Shown one piece after another: positions 25,496 to 33,894 of a stretch of 64,000 bases of DNA (positions are counted from its first letter, which is position 1; each line of letters begins with the position of its first letter). A model generated the notes under the pieces. That model was not told where the DNA came from. It searched no databases and was given only the letters and a program-made list of their open reading frames with translations. This DNA is from Streptomyces sp. NBC_00557 (GTDB lineage: Bacteria > Actinomycetota > Actinomycetes > Streptomycetales > Streptomycetaceae). The stretch is from positions 186,001-250,000 of the forward strand of contig NZ_CP107797.1 in the NCBI RefSeq assembly GCF_036345995.1. Reading direction: 5' to 3'. Position numbers and translations under genes: made by a program.

Positions 25496-26740
25496 GTGGG
25501 AACCACCGCTGCCGACTGGACCTTCGCGTCCCTGGTCGGCGACACCGAGAGCTTCTTTGCACAGCACTTCGACCGGCAGCCGCTGCTGCGCCGCGGAGCG
25601 CTCGCGGACCGGGTCCGCGACCTGATCACGGTGGACCGGCTCGACGACGTCATCGCCCTGCAGGTCGTCCCGCCGGCCTACGTGCGCCTCGCCAGGGACG
25701 GCCAGGGCCTGTCCAGCAAGGCCTACACCCGCACCACGGGCGACCACGCGACGGGGCTCGCCGAAACCGTCGTACCGGAGCGGGTGTACGAACTGTTCCG
25801 CTCCGGCGCGACCGTCACCTGGAACCACCTGGAGCACCTGCTGCCCTCGGTCCGGCACCTGGTCGACCTCTTCGCCGACACCTTCGCCTGCCCCGCCGAG
25901 GTCGTGGGCTTCCTGACACCGGCCGGACACGACGGGTACGCCCCGCACCACGACCCGGTCGACGTCTTCGTCGTCCAGATCGAGGGGACCAAGGACTGGC
26001 AGGTCTGGCAGCCGCCCGCCGACCGCCGCGGGGACAGCGCCCGCTACCCCGCCGACCGGCTCGGCGAGCCCGCGCTGCGGACCACGCTGCACCCGGGCGA
26101 CGTGCTCTACCTGCCCCACGGCACGCCGCATGCCGCGGCCGCCCGCGAGCAGGTCTCCCTGCATCTGTCGGTCACCGTCGCCCCGCGTCGCTGGCGCGAC
26201 CTGCTCGCCGAAACGGTCGCGGAGCTGCTGCGCGACGAGGCGTTCCACGCGGTGCCGTTCCTCGGCGGCAACCCGTCCGGCGCGGTGGACGGCGCGGCGG
26301 ACGGCGGTCGGCGCAGCCGGATCGCCGACCGCTACCGCGAGAAGGTCGCCGACCTGTGCGCCCGCCTCACCGCGCTGGCGCCCGAGGACGAAACGGCACG
26401 GCTCGCCGCGGTCGGCCGGGCGCAGGCGGGTGTGGACCGGCCGCGGGAGTTCGCCCGGCTCGCCAGGCTGGACGCCCTCACCGCCGAGGCGCGGGTGCGA
26501 CGCACCGGGACCCCCGTCGAACTCGGGCCGAGCCGCGACGGCAGGACCCCCCTGCTGGTCAACGGCCACCGGCTGGCCGTGCCCGACGCCGTCGCCGACA
26601 CGCTCCGCGCCCTGGACCGCGGCGGTTCGCTGCGGGCCGGCGGCTTCCTCGCCGGAGCGCCCGAGGACCGGTCGGTGCGCGCCGCCCGGCAACTCGCCCG
26701 CCTCGGTGTCCTGCAGGCCGCGGACCGGGCGGAGGACTGA
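25496..26740 (+). CDS. JmjC/cupin-type Fe(II)/2-oxoglutarate oxygenase 2
   Basis: A 414-residue paralogue of the enzyme at 23177. The shared N-terminus (WTFASLVGDTESFFAQHFDRQPLLRRGAL) fixes the GTG start at 25496, which has GGAGGCGGAG just before it. Iron ligands are His151-x-Asp153 (PHHDPVDVFVVQIEG) and His212 (GTPHAAAARE). Compared with the first enzyme it has an insert after the double-stranded beta-helix (GGNPSGAVDGAADGGRR). The pair suggests two successive or alternative hydroxylations of a peptide or carrier-bound substrate. It is followed after 5 bp by the M13 peptidase gene. Confidence 0.85.
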   Translation: MGTTAADWTFASLVGDTESFFAQHFDRQPLLRRGALADRVRDLITVDRLDDVIALQVVPPAYVRLARDGQGLSSKAYTRTTGDHATGLAETVVPERVYELFRSGATVTWNHLEHLLPSVRHLVDLFADTFACPAEVVGFLTPAGHDGYAPHHDPVDVFVVQIEGTKDWQVWQPPADRRGDSARYPADRLGEPALRTTLHPGDVLYLPHGTPHAAAAREQVSLHLSVTVAPRRWRDLLAETVAELLRDEAFHAVPFLGGNPSGAVDGAADGGRRSRIADRYREKVADLCARLTALAPEDETARLAAVGRAQAGVDRPREFARLARLDALTAEARVRRTGTPVELGPSRDGRTPLLVNGHRLAVPDAVADTLRALDRGGSLRAGGFLAGAPEDRSVRAARQLARLGVLQAADRAED

Positions 26741-26745
26741 GCGCC

Positions 26746-28839
26746 GTGCGCGCCACGACCGAGGCGACCGCTCCCGCTTCCGGCCCGGAGGCGAACGGCG
26801 CGGGGCCACGCCTCGGCGACCTCGTCGTCGACCCCTCGGCGCGGGCGCAGGACGACTTCCACCGGTACGTCAACGGGCTCTGGTCGGACGCGTTCGTCCT
26901 TCCGGAGCACCAGGCCGAGGCGACGCTGCTGTCGCTGCTGGCCGACGAGGTCGAGGACGACGTGGCCCGTCTCATCCGGCGGGCGGCGGCCGGCGCCGGC
27001 GCCGGCGACCCCGCCACCCGGGCCATGGCCGATCTGTACACGAGCTTCATGGACGAGGAGACCATCGAGGCGCGCGGAGCGACACCGCTCGCCGCTGACC
27101 TCGCCCTTGTCCGCAGCGCGCCCGACCGCCGCGCGCTGGCCGCCGTCCTCGGCCGGCTGCAGGCGCAGGGGGTGCGCGGCGCGCTGGAGCCGTCCGTCTC
27201 CGTGGACCCGGCCGACGGCACCCGCTACGCCCTGACGCTGACCGCGTCCGGCCTGGGCCTGCCGCGCCCCGAACTGTACCTCGCGGACGGCGCCGGACCA
27301 CTGCTGCGCCGCTACGCCCGGCACGTGAGCGCCATGCTCGCCCACGCGGGCCTGCCGGCCCCGGCCGAAGCCGCCGAGCACATCGTCCGCGCCGAGACGG
27401 CCCTGGCCCGCCTCCACATGTGCGCCCACGAGGCCGGCGCGCCCACCGGCGCCACCGCCTTCGCATCCGCTGCGCACGACGGCCCGCCCGCGACCGCCTC
27501 CCCGGCCGCCGGCTGCGCGGCCCCGGACACCGCCTCGCCGGTCCGCTGCCTCGTCGGTGAACTCGCCCTGCGCGACCAGGGGTTCGCGTGGGGGGAGTGG
27601 CTGCGGGAACTGGGGGCGGCGGCGTCGCAGGCGGTCGTCCGCGTCCGGCCGGGCGCCTTCGTGACGGCGTTCGAAGAGTGGTGGGCCGGCGCCGACCTGC
27701 GGTCGCTGCGCCTGTGGCTCGCCTGGCGGTACGTGCACGAGATGGCGCCCTTCGGGCCGCGCGCGGTCTTCGCCGAGCACTTCCGCTGGTACTGGCGGGA
27801 ACTCACCGGCGCCCGACAGCCCTGGCCGCGCCGCCGGCGGGCCAGCGCCTTCGTGCAGACGGCCCTCGGGGACGTCGTCGGAGAGCGCTACCTGCGCGAG
27901 CACGTGGCCCCCGGCACGCTGGCCGCCGCACGGCAGCTGGTGGACCACCTCGTCGGCACCTACCGCCGCTGCCTGGAGCAGGCGCGCTGGATGCGGCCGG
28001 CCACCCGGCGCGCCGCACTGGCCAAGCTCGACGCCATGCGCTTCGACATCGGCGCCCCGACGGCCCCCGTCGGCTGCGCCGGTCTGCGCACCGACCCCGC
28101 CGACCTGGTGGGCAACGTCAAGCGGTCCCGCGCCTGGCACATCGCCCGCGAACTCGGCCGCCTGGGCGGGCCGGTGGACCGCGCGGACTGGAAAGTGCCG
28201 CCGCAGTCGGTCACCGCCTACTACCGGCACAGCCTGAACCAGGTGGTGATCCCCGCCGCCCTGCTGCGCCCGCCGGTGTTCGACCCCGCCGGCGACACCG
28301 CTCGCAACCTCGCCGTGCTGGGGTCCATCGTGTGCCACGAGATGTCGCACGCCTTCGACGACCGTGGCTCCCGCTACGACGGGCACGGCCGGCTGCGTTC
28401 CTGGTGGGCGCCCGAGGACCGGGCCGAGTTCGAGCGCCGCAGCGCCCTGCTGGTGCGGCAGTACGACGGATACGCCCCCGGCGGGGCCGGCGGCGCCCGG
28501 GTCAGCGGAGCACGCACCCTCGGGGAGAACATCGCCGACATCACCGGTCTGGCAGTCGCCCAGCAGGCCTTCTGCGCCCACCTCGACGCGCTCGGCGTCA
28601 CCGGCGAGCCCCGCCGGCGACGGCTGCGGCGGTTCTTCATGCTGTGGGCCACCATGTGGCGGGCCGAACGCACCCCGGGCCGGACGCTGGAGCGCCTCGC
28701 ACACGACTCCCACGCGCCGCCGGAGTTCCGCTGCAACGGCGTCCTCGGCCACATCCCCGCCTTCTACGAGGCCTTCGGCGTCACCGAGACGGACCGTCTG
28801 CACATCCCGCCCGAAGCCCGGTTCTCACTGCTGGGCTGA
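26746..28839 (+). CDS. M13-family zinc metallopeptidase (neprilysin/PepO-like)
   Basis: A 697-residue protein with the M13 layout. It shows the N-terminal block DFHRYVNGLWSD, the zinc motif HEMSH (His531, Glu532, His535) and the third ligand in GENIADITG (Glu594). There is no signal peptide, as usual for bacterial PepO-type members. GTG 26746 lies 5 bp after the oxygenase stop, so they are one unit. M13 enzymes cut peptides of up to about 40 residues on the amino side of hydrophobic residues. The 27-residue peptide would be a fitting substrate (leader removal), but this is inferred. Confidence 0.88.
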   Translation: MRATTEATAPASGPEANGAGPRLGDLVVDPSARAQDDFHRYVNGLWSDAFVLPEHQAEATLLSLLADEVEDDVARLIRRAAAGAGAGDPATRAMADLYTSFMDEETIEARGATPLAADLALVRSAPDRRALAAVLGRLQAQGVRGALEPSVSVDPADGTRYALTLTASGLGLPRPELYLADGAGPLLRRYARHVSAMLAHAGLPAPAEAAEHIVRAETALARLHMCAHEAGAPTGATAFASAAHDGPPATASPAAGCAAPDTASPVRCLVGELALRDQGFAWGEWLRELGAAASQAVVRVRPGAFVTAFEEWWAGADLRSLRLWLAWRYVHEMAPFGPRAVFAEHFRWYWRELTGARQPWPRRRRASAFVQTALGDVVGERYLREHVAPGTLAAARQLVDHLVGTYRRCLEQARWMRPATRRAALAKLDAMRFDIGAPTAPVGCAGLRTDPADLVGNVKRSRAWHIARELGRLGGPVDRADWKVPPQSVTAYYRHSLNQVVIPAALLRPPVFDPAGDTARNLAVLGSIVCHEMSHAFDDRGSRYDGHGRLRSWWAPEDRAEFERRSALLVRQYDGYAPGGAGGARVSGARTLGENIADITGLAVAQQAFCAHLDALGVTGEPRRRRLRRFFMLWATMWRAERTPGRTLERLAHDSHAPPEFRCNGVLGHIPAFYEAFGVTETDRLHIPPEARFSLLG

Positions 28840-28870
28840 GCCCTGCTCACCCGAAGGGAGCGAAGGACAC

Positions 28871-30166
28871 ATGAGTCACACAGTCGTCGAACGGGCCGGT
28901 TCACTGGCCCTCGACATCGACGCCGAGCGGCTGCTGCGCCGCATCAGGGAGCTGGGGCGGATCGGCGCCGATCCGGTCGGCGGCGGCATCACCCGTACCG
29001 GGTTCAGCGCCGCCGACCGCGAGGCCCGGGCCTACCTGATGGACGAGGCCCGGGCCGCCGGCCTGTTCCCGGCCGTGGACGCCGCGGGGAACATAGTCGT
29101 CAGGCGGCGGCCCACCGACCGGCCCACCGCCGACGGGCCGGTGGTGATGATGGGCTCGCACCTGGACACCGTGGTCGACGGCGGACGCCTGGACGGCGCC
29201 TACGGTGTGCTCGCCGCCCTGGAGGTCCTGCAGACGGTGGTCGAGTCAGGCGCCCGACTGCGCCGGGACTGCGTGGCGGTGGCCTTCGCCAACGAGGAGG
29301 GCGCGCTCTTCCCCCAGCCCTTCTGGGGCTCCATGGCCGTCGCCGGCCGGATCGAGAACCTGCCCCGGGAGCCGCGCGACCACCAGGGACGGCCGCTGCG
29401 CGAGGCGCTGCGCCTGGCCGGCGGCGACCTCGACGCCCTGGGCAGCGCCTGCTGGCCGAAGGGCTCGGTGTCGGCGTACCTGGAACTCCACGTGGAGCAG
29501 GGCCCGGTGCTGGAGCGCGGCGGCAGCAGGATCGGCGTGGTGGACGCGATCACCGGACGGATCGTGCTCACCCTGGAGATCCGCGGCAGGGCCGGCCACT
29601 CCGGGACGACCCCGATGGAGGGCCGCCGGGACGCGCTGTGCGCGGCGGCGCGCGTGGTGCTGGCGGCGGAGCACATCGCCGGGCGGCGCGACCTGTGCCG
29701 GGTGGCCACCGTGGGCCGCCTCGACCCCTACCCGAACACGCCGAACACCATCGCCGGCGCGGTGCGGACGACCGTGGACCTGCGCGACACCGACGTATGG
29801 CGGATGGCAGACGCGGAGGCGGCGCTGCGCGCGATGCTGGACGACATCGCCGCAGCCACCGGCACCGAGATCGAGGTGGTGGCCGAGACCCGGTCCGATC
29901 CGGTCTCCACGGACGCACGGCTGCGCGAGGCGATCGCGCTGAGCGCGGACGAGCTCGCCCTGCCATACGAGGAGCTGCCCAGCGGGGCCGGGCACGACGC
30001 CCAGTTCGTGGCCGGCCTCGCGCCGATCGGCATGATCTTCGTGCCGAGCATCGGCGGCGTCAGCCATGTGCCGCAGGAGGACACCGCGGCGGAGGACCTC
30101 GTGGCAGGGGCGCGGGTGCTGCTGCGGACCGTGCTGCGCACCACGGAACGGGAGGAGCAGCTGTGA
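28871..30166 (+). CDS. M20-type amidohydrolase (hydantoinase/N-carbamoyl-amino-acid hydrolase family)
   Basis: A 431-residue enzyme with the dinuclear zinc motifs SHLDTVVDGG, ANEEG, HVEQGPVLE, GAGHDAQ and the distal GGVSHVPQED. This set is typical of the Zn-dependent amidase group (N-carbamoyl-L-amino acid hydrolase, allantoate amidohydrolase, beta-ureidopropionase). ATG 28871 follows a GAAGGAGCGAAGG box. Its presence in a cluster with a carbamoyltransferase is notable: it may remove an N-carbamoyl group or cleave an amide of an intermediate. The direction and substrate cannot be read from sequence. Its stop overlaps the LOG gene start. Confidence 0.85.
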   Translation: MSHTVVERAGSLALDIDAERLLRRIRELGRIGADPVGGGITRTGFSAADREARAYLMDEARAAGLFPAVDAAGNIVVRRRPTDRPTADGPVVMMGSHLDTVVDGGRLDGAYGVLAALEVLQTVVESGARLRRDCVAVAFANEEGALFPQPFWGSMAVAGRIENLPREPRDHQGRPLREALRLAGGDLDALGSACWPKGSVSAYLELHVEQGPVLERGGSRIGVVDAITGRIVLTLEIRGRAGHSGTTPMEGRRDALCAAARVVLAAEHIAGRRDLCRVATVGRLDPYPNTPNTIAGAVRTTVDLRDTDVWRMADAEAALRAMLDDIAAATGTEIEVVAETRSDPVSTDARLREAIALSADELALPYEELPSGAGHDAQFVAGLAPIGMIFVPSIGGVSHVPQEDTAAEDLVAGARVLLRTVLRTTEREEQL

Positions 30167-30747
30167 ACGCGCCGGGAAAGAGCCGTCGGATCGCCGTCTT
30201 CTGCGGAGCCCGCCCGGGCGTCCGGGCGGAACACCTGGACTTCGCCGGCGCCTTCGGCGCCGCGCTCGCCCGGCACGGTCTGGATCTGGTCTACGGCGCC
30301 GGCGGGGTGGGCGTCATGCGGGCCGTCGCCGACGGGGTGCTGGAGCACGGCGGGGCGGTCACCGGGGTCATCCCGCGCACCCTGCACGAGCGCGAGCGGG
30401 CGGACCGCGCGCCGGGCACCGTCTACCTGGTGCGCGACATGCACGACCGCAAGGCGCTCATGTACCGGCTCGCCTCCGGGTTCGCGGTGCTGCCGGGCGG
30501 CCTGGGCACGCTGGACGAGCTGATGGAGGTGGCCACCTGGAACCAGCTGTCGCTGCTCGACAAGCCGCTGGTGGTGGTCAACCACCGTGGGTTCTACGAC
30601 CCGTTGCTCGCCATGCTGGACCATCTGGTCGCCGAGGGCTTCCTGGCCGCGCGCGAACGCCGGCTGGTGCAGGTCGCCGGGACGGCCGAGGAGGCGCTGT
30701 CCCTGCTGGGGGCCGGCAAGGTGGCGGAACCGGTCGCGGTGGGCTGA
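30163..30747 (+). CDS. LOG-family protein (nucleotide 5'-monophosphate phosphoribohydrolase-like)
   Basis: A 194-residue Rossmann-fold protein. It has AVFCGARPGVRAEH, VYGAGGVGVMRAVADGVLEHGG and the signature PGGLGTLDELMEVATW (PGGxGTxxE) of the LOG/TIGR00730 family, formerly called lysine decarboxylase-like. GTG 30163 overlaps the previous stop (GTGA). LOG proteins release a base from a nucleoside monophosphate, and in several natural-product clusters they act on modified nucleotides. Nothing else here points to a nucleoside product, so the role is open. Confidence 0.85.
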   Translation: MNAPGKSRRIAVFCGARPGVRAEHLDFAGAFGAALARHGLDLVYGAGGVGVMRAVADGVLEHGGAVTGVIPRTLHERERADRAPGTVYLVRDMHDRKALMYRLASGFAVLPGGLGTLDELMEVATWNQLSLLDKPLVVVNHRGFYDPLLAMLDHLVAEGFLAARERRLVQVAGTAEEALSLLGAGKVAEPVAVG

Positions 30748-30774
30748 CGCGGCGACCGCGCGCCGGCGACCCCG

Positions 30775-31800
30775 TCATTCCACCGGCGTGTCAAGGAATC
30801 CTTTCTGCACGGCGATCACCCCGGCCTGGAAACGGCTGCGGGCATTCAGGTACGTCATGAGGCTGGACGCGATGCGCCGCGCGGTACGCGGTGACACGCC
30901 GAGTCGCTTGGCGATGGCCTCGTCGGTGTGGCCGAGCGCCAGGAGCCTGAGGGCCTCGGCCTGCTGGCGGGTCAGCCCGCCGGGACGCGGATGGGCGGGT
31001 TCCTCCAGCGGAGCGGCGGACTGCCACACGCTCTCGAACAGAGCGTGCAGCACCGTGATCATTCCCGGTGAGCTCAACTGCACCGCGCCGGCGGCGGTGT
31101 CGTCGGCGTTGGAGGCGATCACGGCGAACTGCCGGTCGTAGATGATCATCCGGTTCGGCAGCGACGGCACGGTGCGCACCTGGCAGCCCTGCTCGATCAG
31201 CCAGCGCGCGTGGTCCACGGTCGCCCGGTCGCTGCGGATGCTGTCCAGGTAGAGGGTGCGCATCCGCACACCGCGCTCGAGCAGTTGCTGGTTGAGCGGA
31301 CGGGAGGCCTTCATGTTCTCCGGCGTTTGCGGACCGCCCGGAGCGAAGGTGAGCAGTTCCCTGGACACTTTGCTGTTGAGCACGGCCAGACGGTCGCGGA
31401 TGGCGTCCAGGCCCCTGAGGTGCGTGATGTCGGCATCCGACTCGGCCTGCCGGCCCACGTCGTAGTCCACGATGAATCTGGCCGCAGCCGCCCGGCTCGC
31501 CTCGAGTCTGCGCTGCTGCTCGGCGAGTTCCGCCTGCTGCTGGGCGATCAGAATTTCCATGCCCAGATGAGGACTCACCGCATGTAATTGGTGAGGATTC
31601 TCCGTGGACGCGCGGACCAGGGCCAGGGCGCTGAGCCTGTCGAGCGCGCCGCGCACGTCATCCTCGGGCAGATCCAGCCACCGGGATATCTCGGCGACTC
31701 CCCGGGGTCTGTTCAACATGGCCCGGTAGACGGATTCAGCCACCGGGTCAAGTCCGAGCGTGTGTAGCATTCCGAGGCGTTCCGGCTCCCTGTCAACCAT
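30775..31800 (-). CDS. LuxR-type regulator with TrmB-like N-terminus
   Basis: A 341-residue regulator. The N-terminal winged helix (LGLDPVAESVYRAMLNRPRGVAEISRWLDLPEDDVRGAL) is TrmB-like. A middle PLD/TrmB-like domain follows (ERGVRMRTLYLDSIRSD, MIIYDRQFAVIASN). The C-terminal LuxR HTH is at about residues 272-330 (LTRQQAEALRLLALGHTDEAIAKRLGVSPRTARRIASSLMTYL). It is convergent with the LOG gene (27 bp apart) and probably controls the cluster together with the StrR-type protein. The start may be ATG 31800 or the internal ATG 31770, which matches the usual family N-terminus. Confidence 0.82.
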   Translation of the reverse strand: MVDREPERLGMLHTLGLDPVAESVYRAMLNRPRGVAEISRWLDLPEDDVRGALDRLSALALVRASTENPHQLHAVSPHLGMEILIAQQQAELAEQQRRLEASRAAAARFIVDYDVGRQAESDADITHLRGLDAIRDRLAVLNSKVSRELLTFAPGGPQTPENMKASRPLNQQLLERGVRMRTLYLDSIRSDRATVDHARWLIEQGCQVRTVPSLPNRMIIYDRQFAVIASNADDTAAGAVQLSSPGMITVLHALFESVWQSAAPLEEPAHPRPGGLTRQQAEALRLLALGHTDEAIAKRLGVSPRTARRIASSLMTYLNARSRFQAGVIAVQKGFLDTPVE

Positions 31801-32008
31801 GCAGACGTGCTCCGATAGGCCTGAGGGCTTGATCAGTGTTTGACGTTAGGTGATGGCTCTGCGGCTCAGCAAGAGGACGGAAGTCGCGATGAACCGATTC
31901 GATTCACCCACGCCATATATCCCGTATATTCCGGTCCGTTCCGACTGCCTGCCGGGCGGCGGATCCGGCCGAAGACGTCCGTGACCCTCCGACGAATCAG
32001 GTCCGAGC

Positions 32009-32308
32009 ATGTATCTCGTCCACGTGTCCATCAGGCAGCGCTCTTCCGGTGCGGCGCTGCCGCACGCGGCCGCGGAGCTCATCACCCGCGTCTGCGCGGG
32101 CCGAGGCGGCTTCGAGCACCTCAGCGTGCACGCCGACACGCGTCCCCATCCGGTACTGGGCTTCTACCTGCGGGCCGACTCGCTGGCCGAGGCGGAGGCG
32201 GCGGCCGGCTCGCTGTGGCGCCACGCCGCCTTGTGCGTCGCGCAGTTGAGCGACTGGGAGCTGGTGCGGGCCGAGGTGCCGCTGCTGCGGATCGACACGT
32301 GGCCGTGA
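32009..32308 (+). CDS. Small protein of unknown function
   Basis: A 99-residue protein from ATG 32009, with an alpha/beta pattern (MYLVHVSIRQRSSG, ELITRVCAGRGGFEHLSVHADTRPHPVLGFYLRADSLAEAEAAAGSLW) like a small ferredoxin-like or ACT-type fold. It is divergent from the LuxR gene with a 208-bp AT-richer promoter region. Similar short proteins occur beside natural-product regulators in Streptomyces; the function is unknown. Confidence 0.65.
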   Translation: MYLVHVSIRQRSSGAALPHAAAELITRVCAGRGGFEHLSVHADTRPHPVLGFYLRADSLAEAEAAAGSLWRHAALCVAQLSDWELVRAEVPLLRIDTWP

Positions 32309-32456
32309 GACCGCCGCGCCCGTCGGCCCGGCGGCGCCGTGTCTGACCTGAGTAGGACACGGCCGCTTTGACCCCGGCGGCCCCCCTTTCACTCGCCCAC
32401 CGCGGACGGCAACCTATTTACCGTCAGCGAATTGGAGCCGAGGGAAAGGCAGGAGA

Positions 32457-32630
32457 ATGGTCCGCTCGATTTCTCGCCGTGCCGTCCGGAGTGCAATGGT
32501 GACCGCTGTCTTCCTGGCGACGACCACAGGAATCGCGGCGCACCTCGGCGACCGGCTGCCGGAGAATCAGACGCAGACCAGTGCGGTGGCTGTGGCCAAC
32601 ACGCACGACGACGATCACGGCTGGCAGTAA
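32457..32630 (+). CDS. 57-residue peptide with N-terminal signal or membrane helix
   Basis: ATG 32457 follows AAAGGCAGGAG, and the frame ends TAA 32630. The N-terminus is basic (MVRSISRRAVRSAM), then a hydrophobic stretch (VTAVFLATTTGIAAHL), then a polar tail ending in NTHDDDHGWQ. It looks like an exported or membrane-anchored peptide with a His/Asp-rich tail. It lies 45 bp upstream of the StrR-type regulator gene and may be cotranscribed with it. No homologue is recognised. Confidence 0.6.
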   Translation: MVRSISRRAVRSAMVTAVFLATTTGIAAHLGDRLPENQTQTSAVAVANTHDDDHGWQ

Positions 32631-32675
32631 GGGCGTTTCTCGGGCGTCGGATCCGCAGTTGTCCAAGGGGAACTC

Positions 32676-33860
32676 ATGGCTCGAGAAGACGCGGAATACC
32701 TGATCCGAATCCGGGACTCCCTGTTTCGGGGACAACCCGTCGAAGAAATTCCTGTCGACACGCTCGTCACCGGCCTCTCCCCGCGGGTCGACGGCGAGGA
32801 CCCCGAGCACGTCCGCACCCTCGCGGAGACGTGCGACGAGCTTCCGCCCATCCTGGTGCACCGCCCGAGCATGACCGTCATCGACGGCGTCCACCGGCTG
32901 CGCGTGGCCGAACTGAGGGGGCAGGACCGCATCGCGGTACGGTTCTTCGACGGTGGACTGTCCGACGCCCGGCTGCTTGCGGTGGCAACCAACATCACGC
33001 ACGGGCGCCCGCTGTCCGCGGCGGACCGCACCGCCGCGGCACTGCGCATCTTCGCCTCCCATCCGGGATGGTCGGACCGGGCAGTTGCGGCCGTCGCGGG
33101 CCTGTCCCCGAAACGGGTGGGACGCCTGCGCAAGGAGGCGGCCCTTCCACAGACCGAACGCAGAGTGGGCCGGGACGGCAGGTGCCGGCCAGTCGACTCC
33201 TCGCACAGCCGGGAACGGGCCGGCGAGTTGCTGCGCACCAACCCCGGCGCCTCCCTGCGCCAGATCGCGGCGCAGGTGGGCCTCGCCCCGGCGACCGTCG
33301 CCGACGTGCGCGACCGCATCCGGCGCGGTGAGAGCCCGGTGCCGGACCGGGGCCGTCGGCCGGCGGCCCCGCCACGGTCCCTCGCCTCCGCGGAACCACC
33401 CGGTCACGCGGCCGAGGTGACGGCCCTGCCCGCGCCCGCCGCGAAGGCGGGAGCGGCGGCGGGCGTACGGGCCGACACGGCCCCGGCGGGCGACGCCGCG
33501 CGGGGCCGGCAGCCCGGCGCGCTGCGCCGCGTCCCCGCAGGGCCGGCCGCGGCCCACGACGACGTCGCGCGGATCACCGAAGCGCTGCGCCGGGACCCCT
33601 CCCTGCGGTTCAGCGAGGCTGGGCGCTCCCTGCTGCGCCTGCTCGACGCCTGCGCACTGGTCACCCGGGAACGCCGGCGGATCGCCGCCACGGTGCCCGC
33701 GCACTGCAAGGAACCCCTGGCACGGCTCGCCCACGGATACGCCGGGGCCTGGCGGCTGCTCGCCGACGACCTCGCGCGGTACGTCGAGGAGACGGGTGAC
33801 GACGCCGCGCAGGGCCTCGACGTGGACGGGGCCGACGAGATCGGCTCGCTGGGCGCGTGA
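32676..33860 (+). CDS. StrR-type pathway-specific activator (ParB/Srx-like N-terminal domain)
   Basis: A 394-residue regulator of the StrR/NovG/Bbr type. The N-terminal ParB-like domain reads EEIPVDTLVTGLSPRVDGED, LPPILVHRPSMTVIDGVHRL and RIAVRFFDGGLSDARLLAVA. An HTH follows (TAAALRIFASHPGWSDRAVAAVAGLSPKRVGRLRKEA), then a second HTH-like part (LRQIAAQVGLAPATVADVRDRIR), a Pro/Ala linker and a helical C-terminus. AAGGGG precedes ATG 32676. StrR-type proteins bind GTTCGA-N..-TCGAAC-like dyads; two matches exist in the left half of this cluster (18893 and 25073). It is therefore the best candidate for the master activator. Confidence 0.85.
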   Translation: MAREDAEYLIRIRDSLFRGQPVEEIPVDTLVTGLSPRVDGEDPEHVRTLAETCDELPPILVHRPSMTVIDGVHRLRVAELRGQDRIAVRFFDGGLSDARLLAVATNITHGRPLSAADRTAAALRIFASHPGWSDRAVAAVAGLSPKRVGRLRKEAALPQTERRVGRDGRCRPVDSSHSRERAGELLRTNPGASLRQIAAQVGLAPATVADVRDRIRRGESPVPDRGRRPAAPPRSLASAEPPGHAAEVTALPAPAAKAGAAAGVRADTAPAGDAARGRQPGALRRVPAGPAAAHDDVARITEALRRDPSLRFSEAGRSLLRLLDACALVTRERRRIAATVPAHCKEPLARLAHGYAGAWRLLADDLARYVEETGDDAAQGLDVDGADEIGSLGA

Positions 33861-33894
33861 GCGCCCCGGCCGGCACGACAGAAGGAGGCGGCAG

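Noticed and set aside
25063..28839. One very long plus-strand open frame that would fuse sequences across the small peptide gene, the second JmjC oxygenase and the M13 peptidase.
   Set aside because: Up to about 26745 it runs out of frame with the oxygenase and is Arg/Pro-rich low-complexity translation; only the part from GTG 26746 (M13 peptidase) shows real motifs.
30163..30747. Calling the LOG-family protein a lysine decarboxylase.
   Set aside because: The PGGxGTxxE motif marks phosphoribohydrolase-type LOG proteins; the decarboxylase label is a known historical misannotation.
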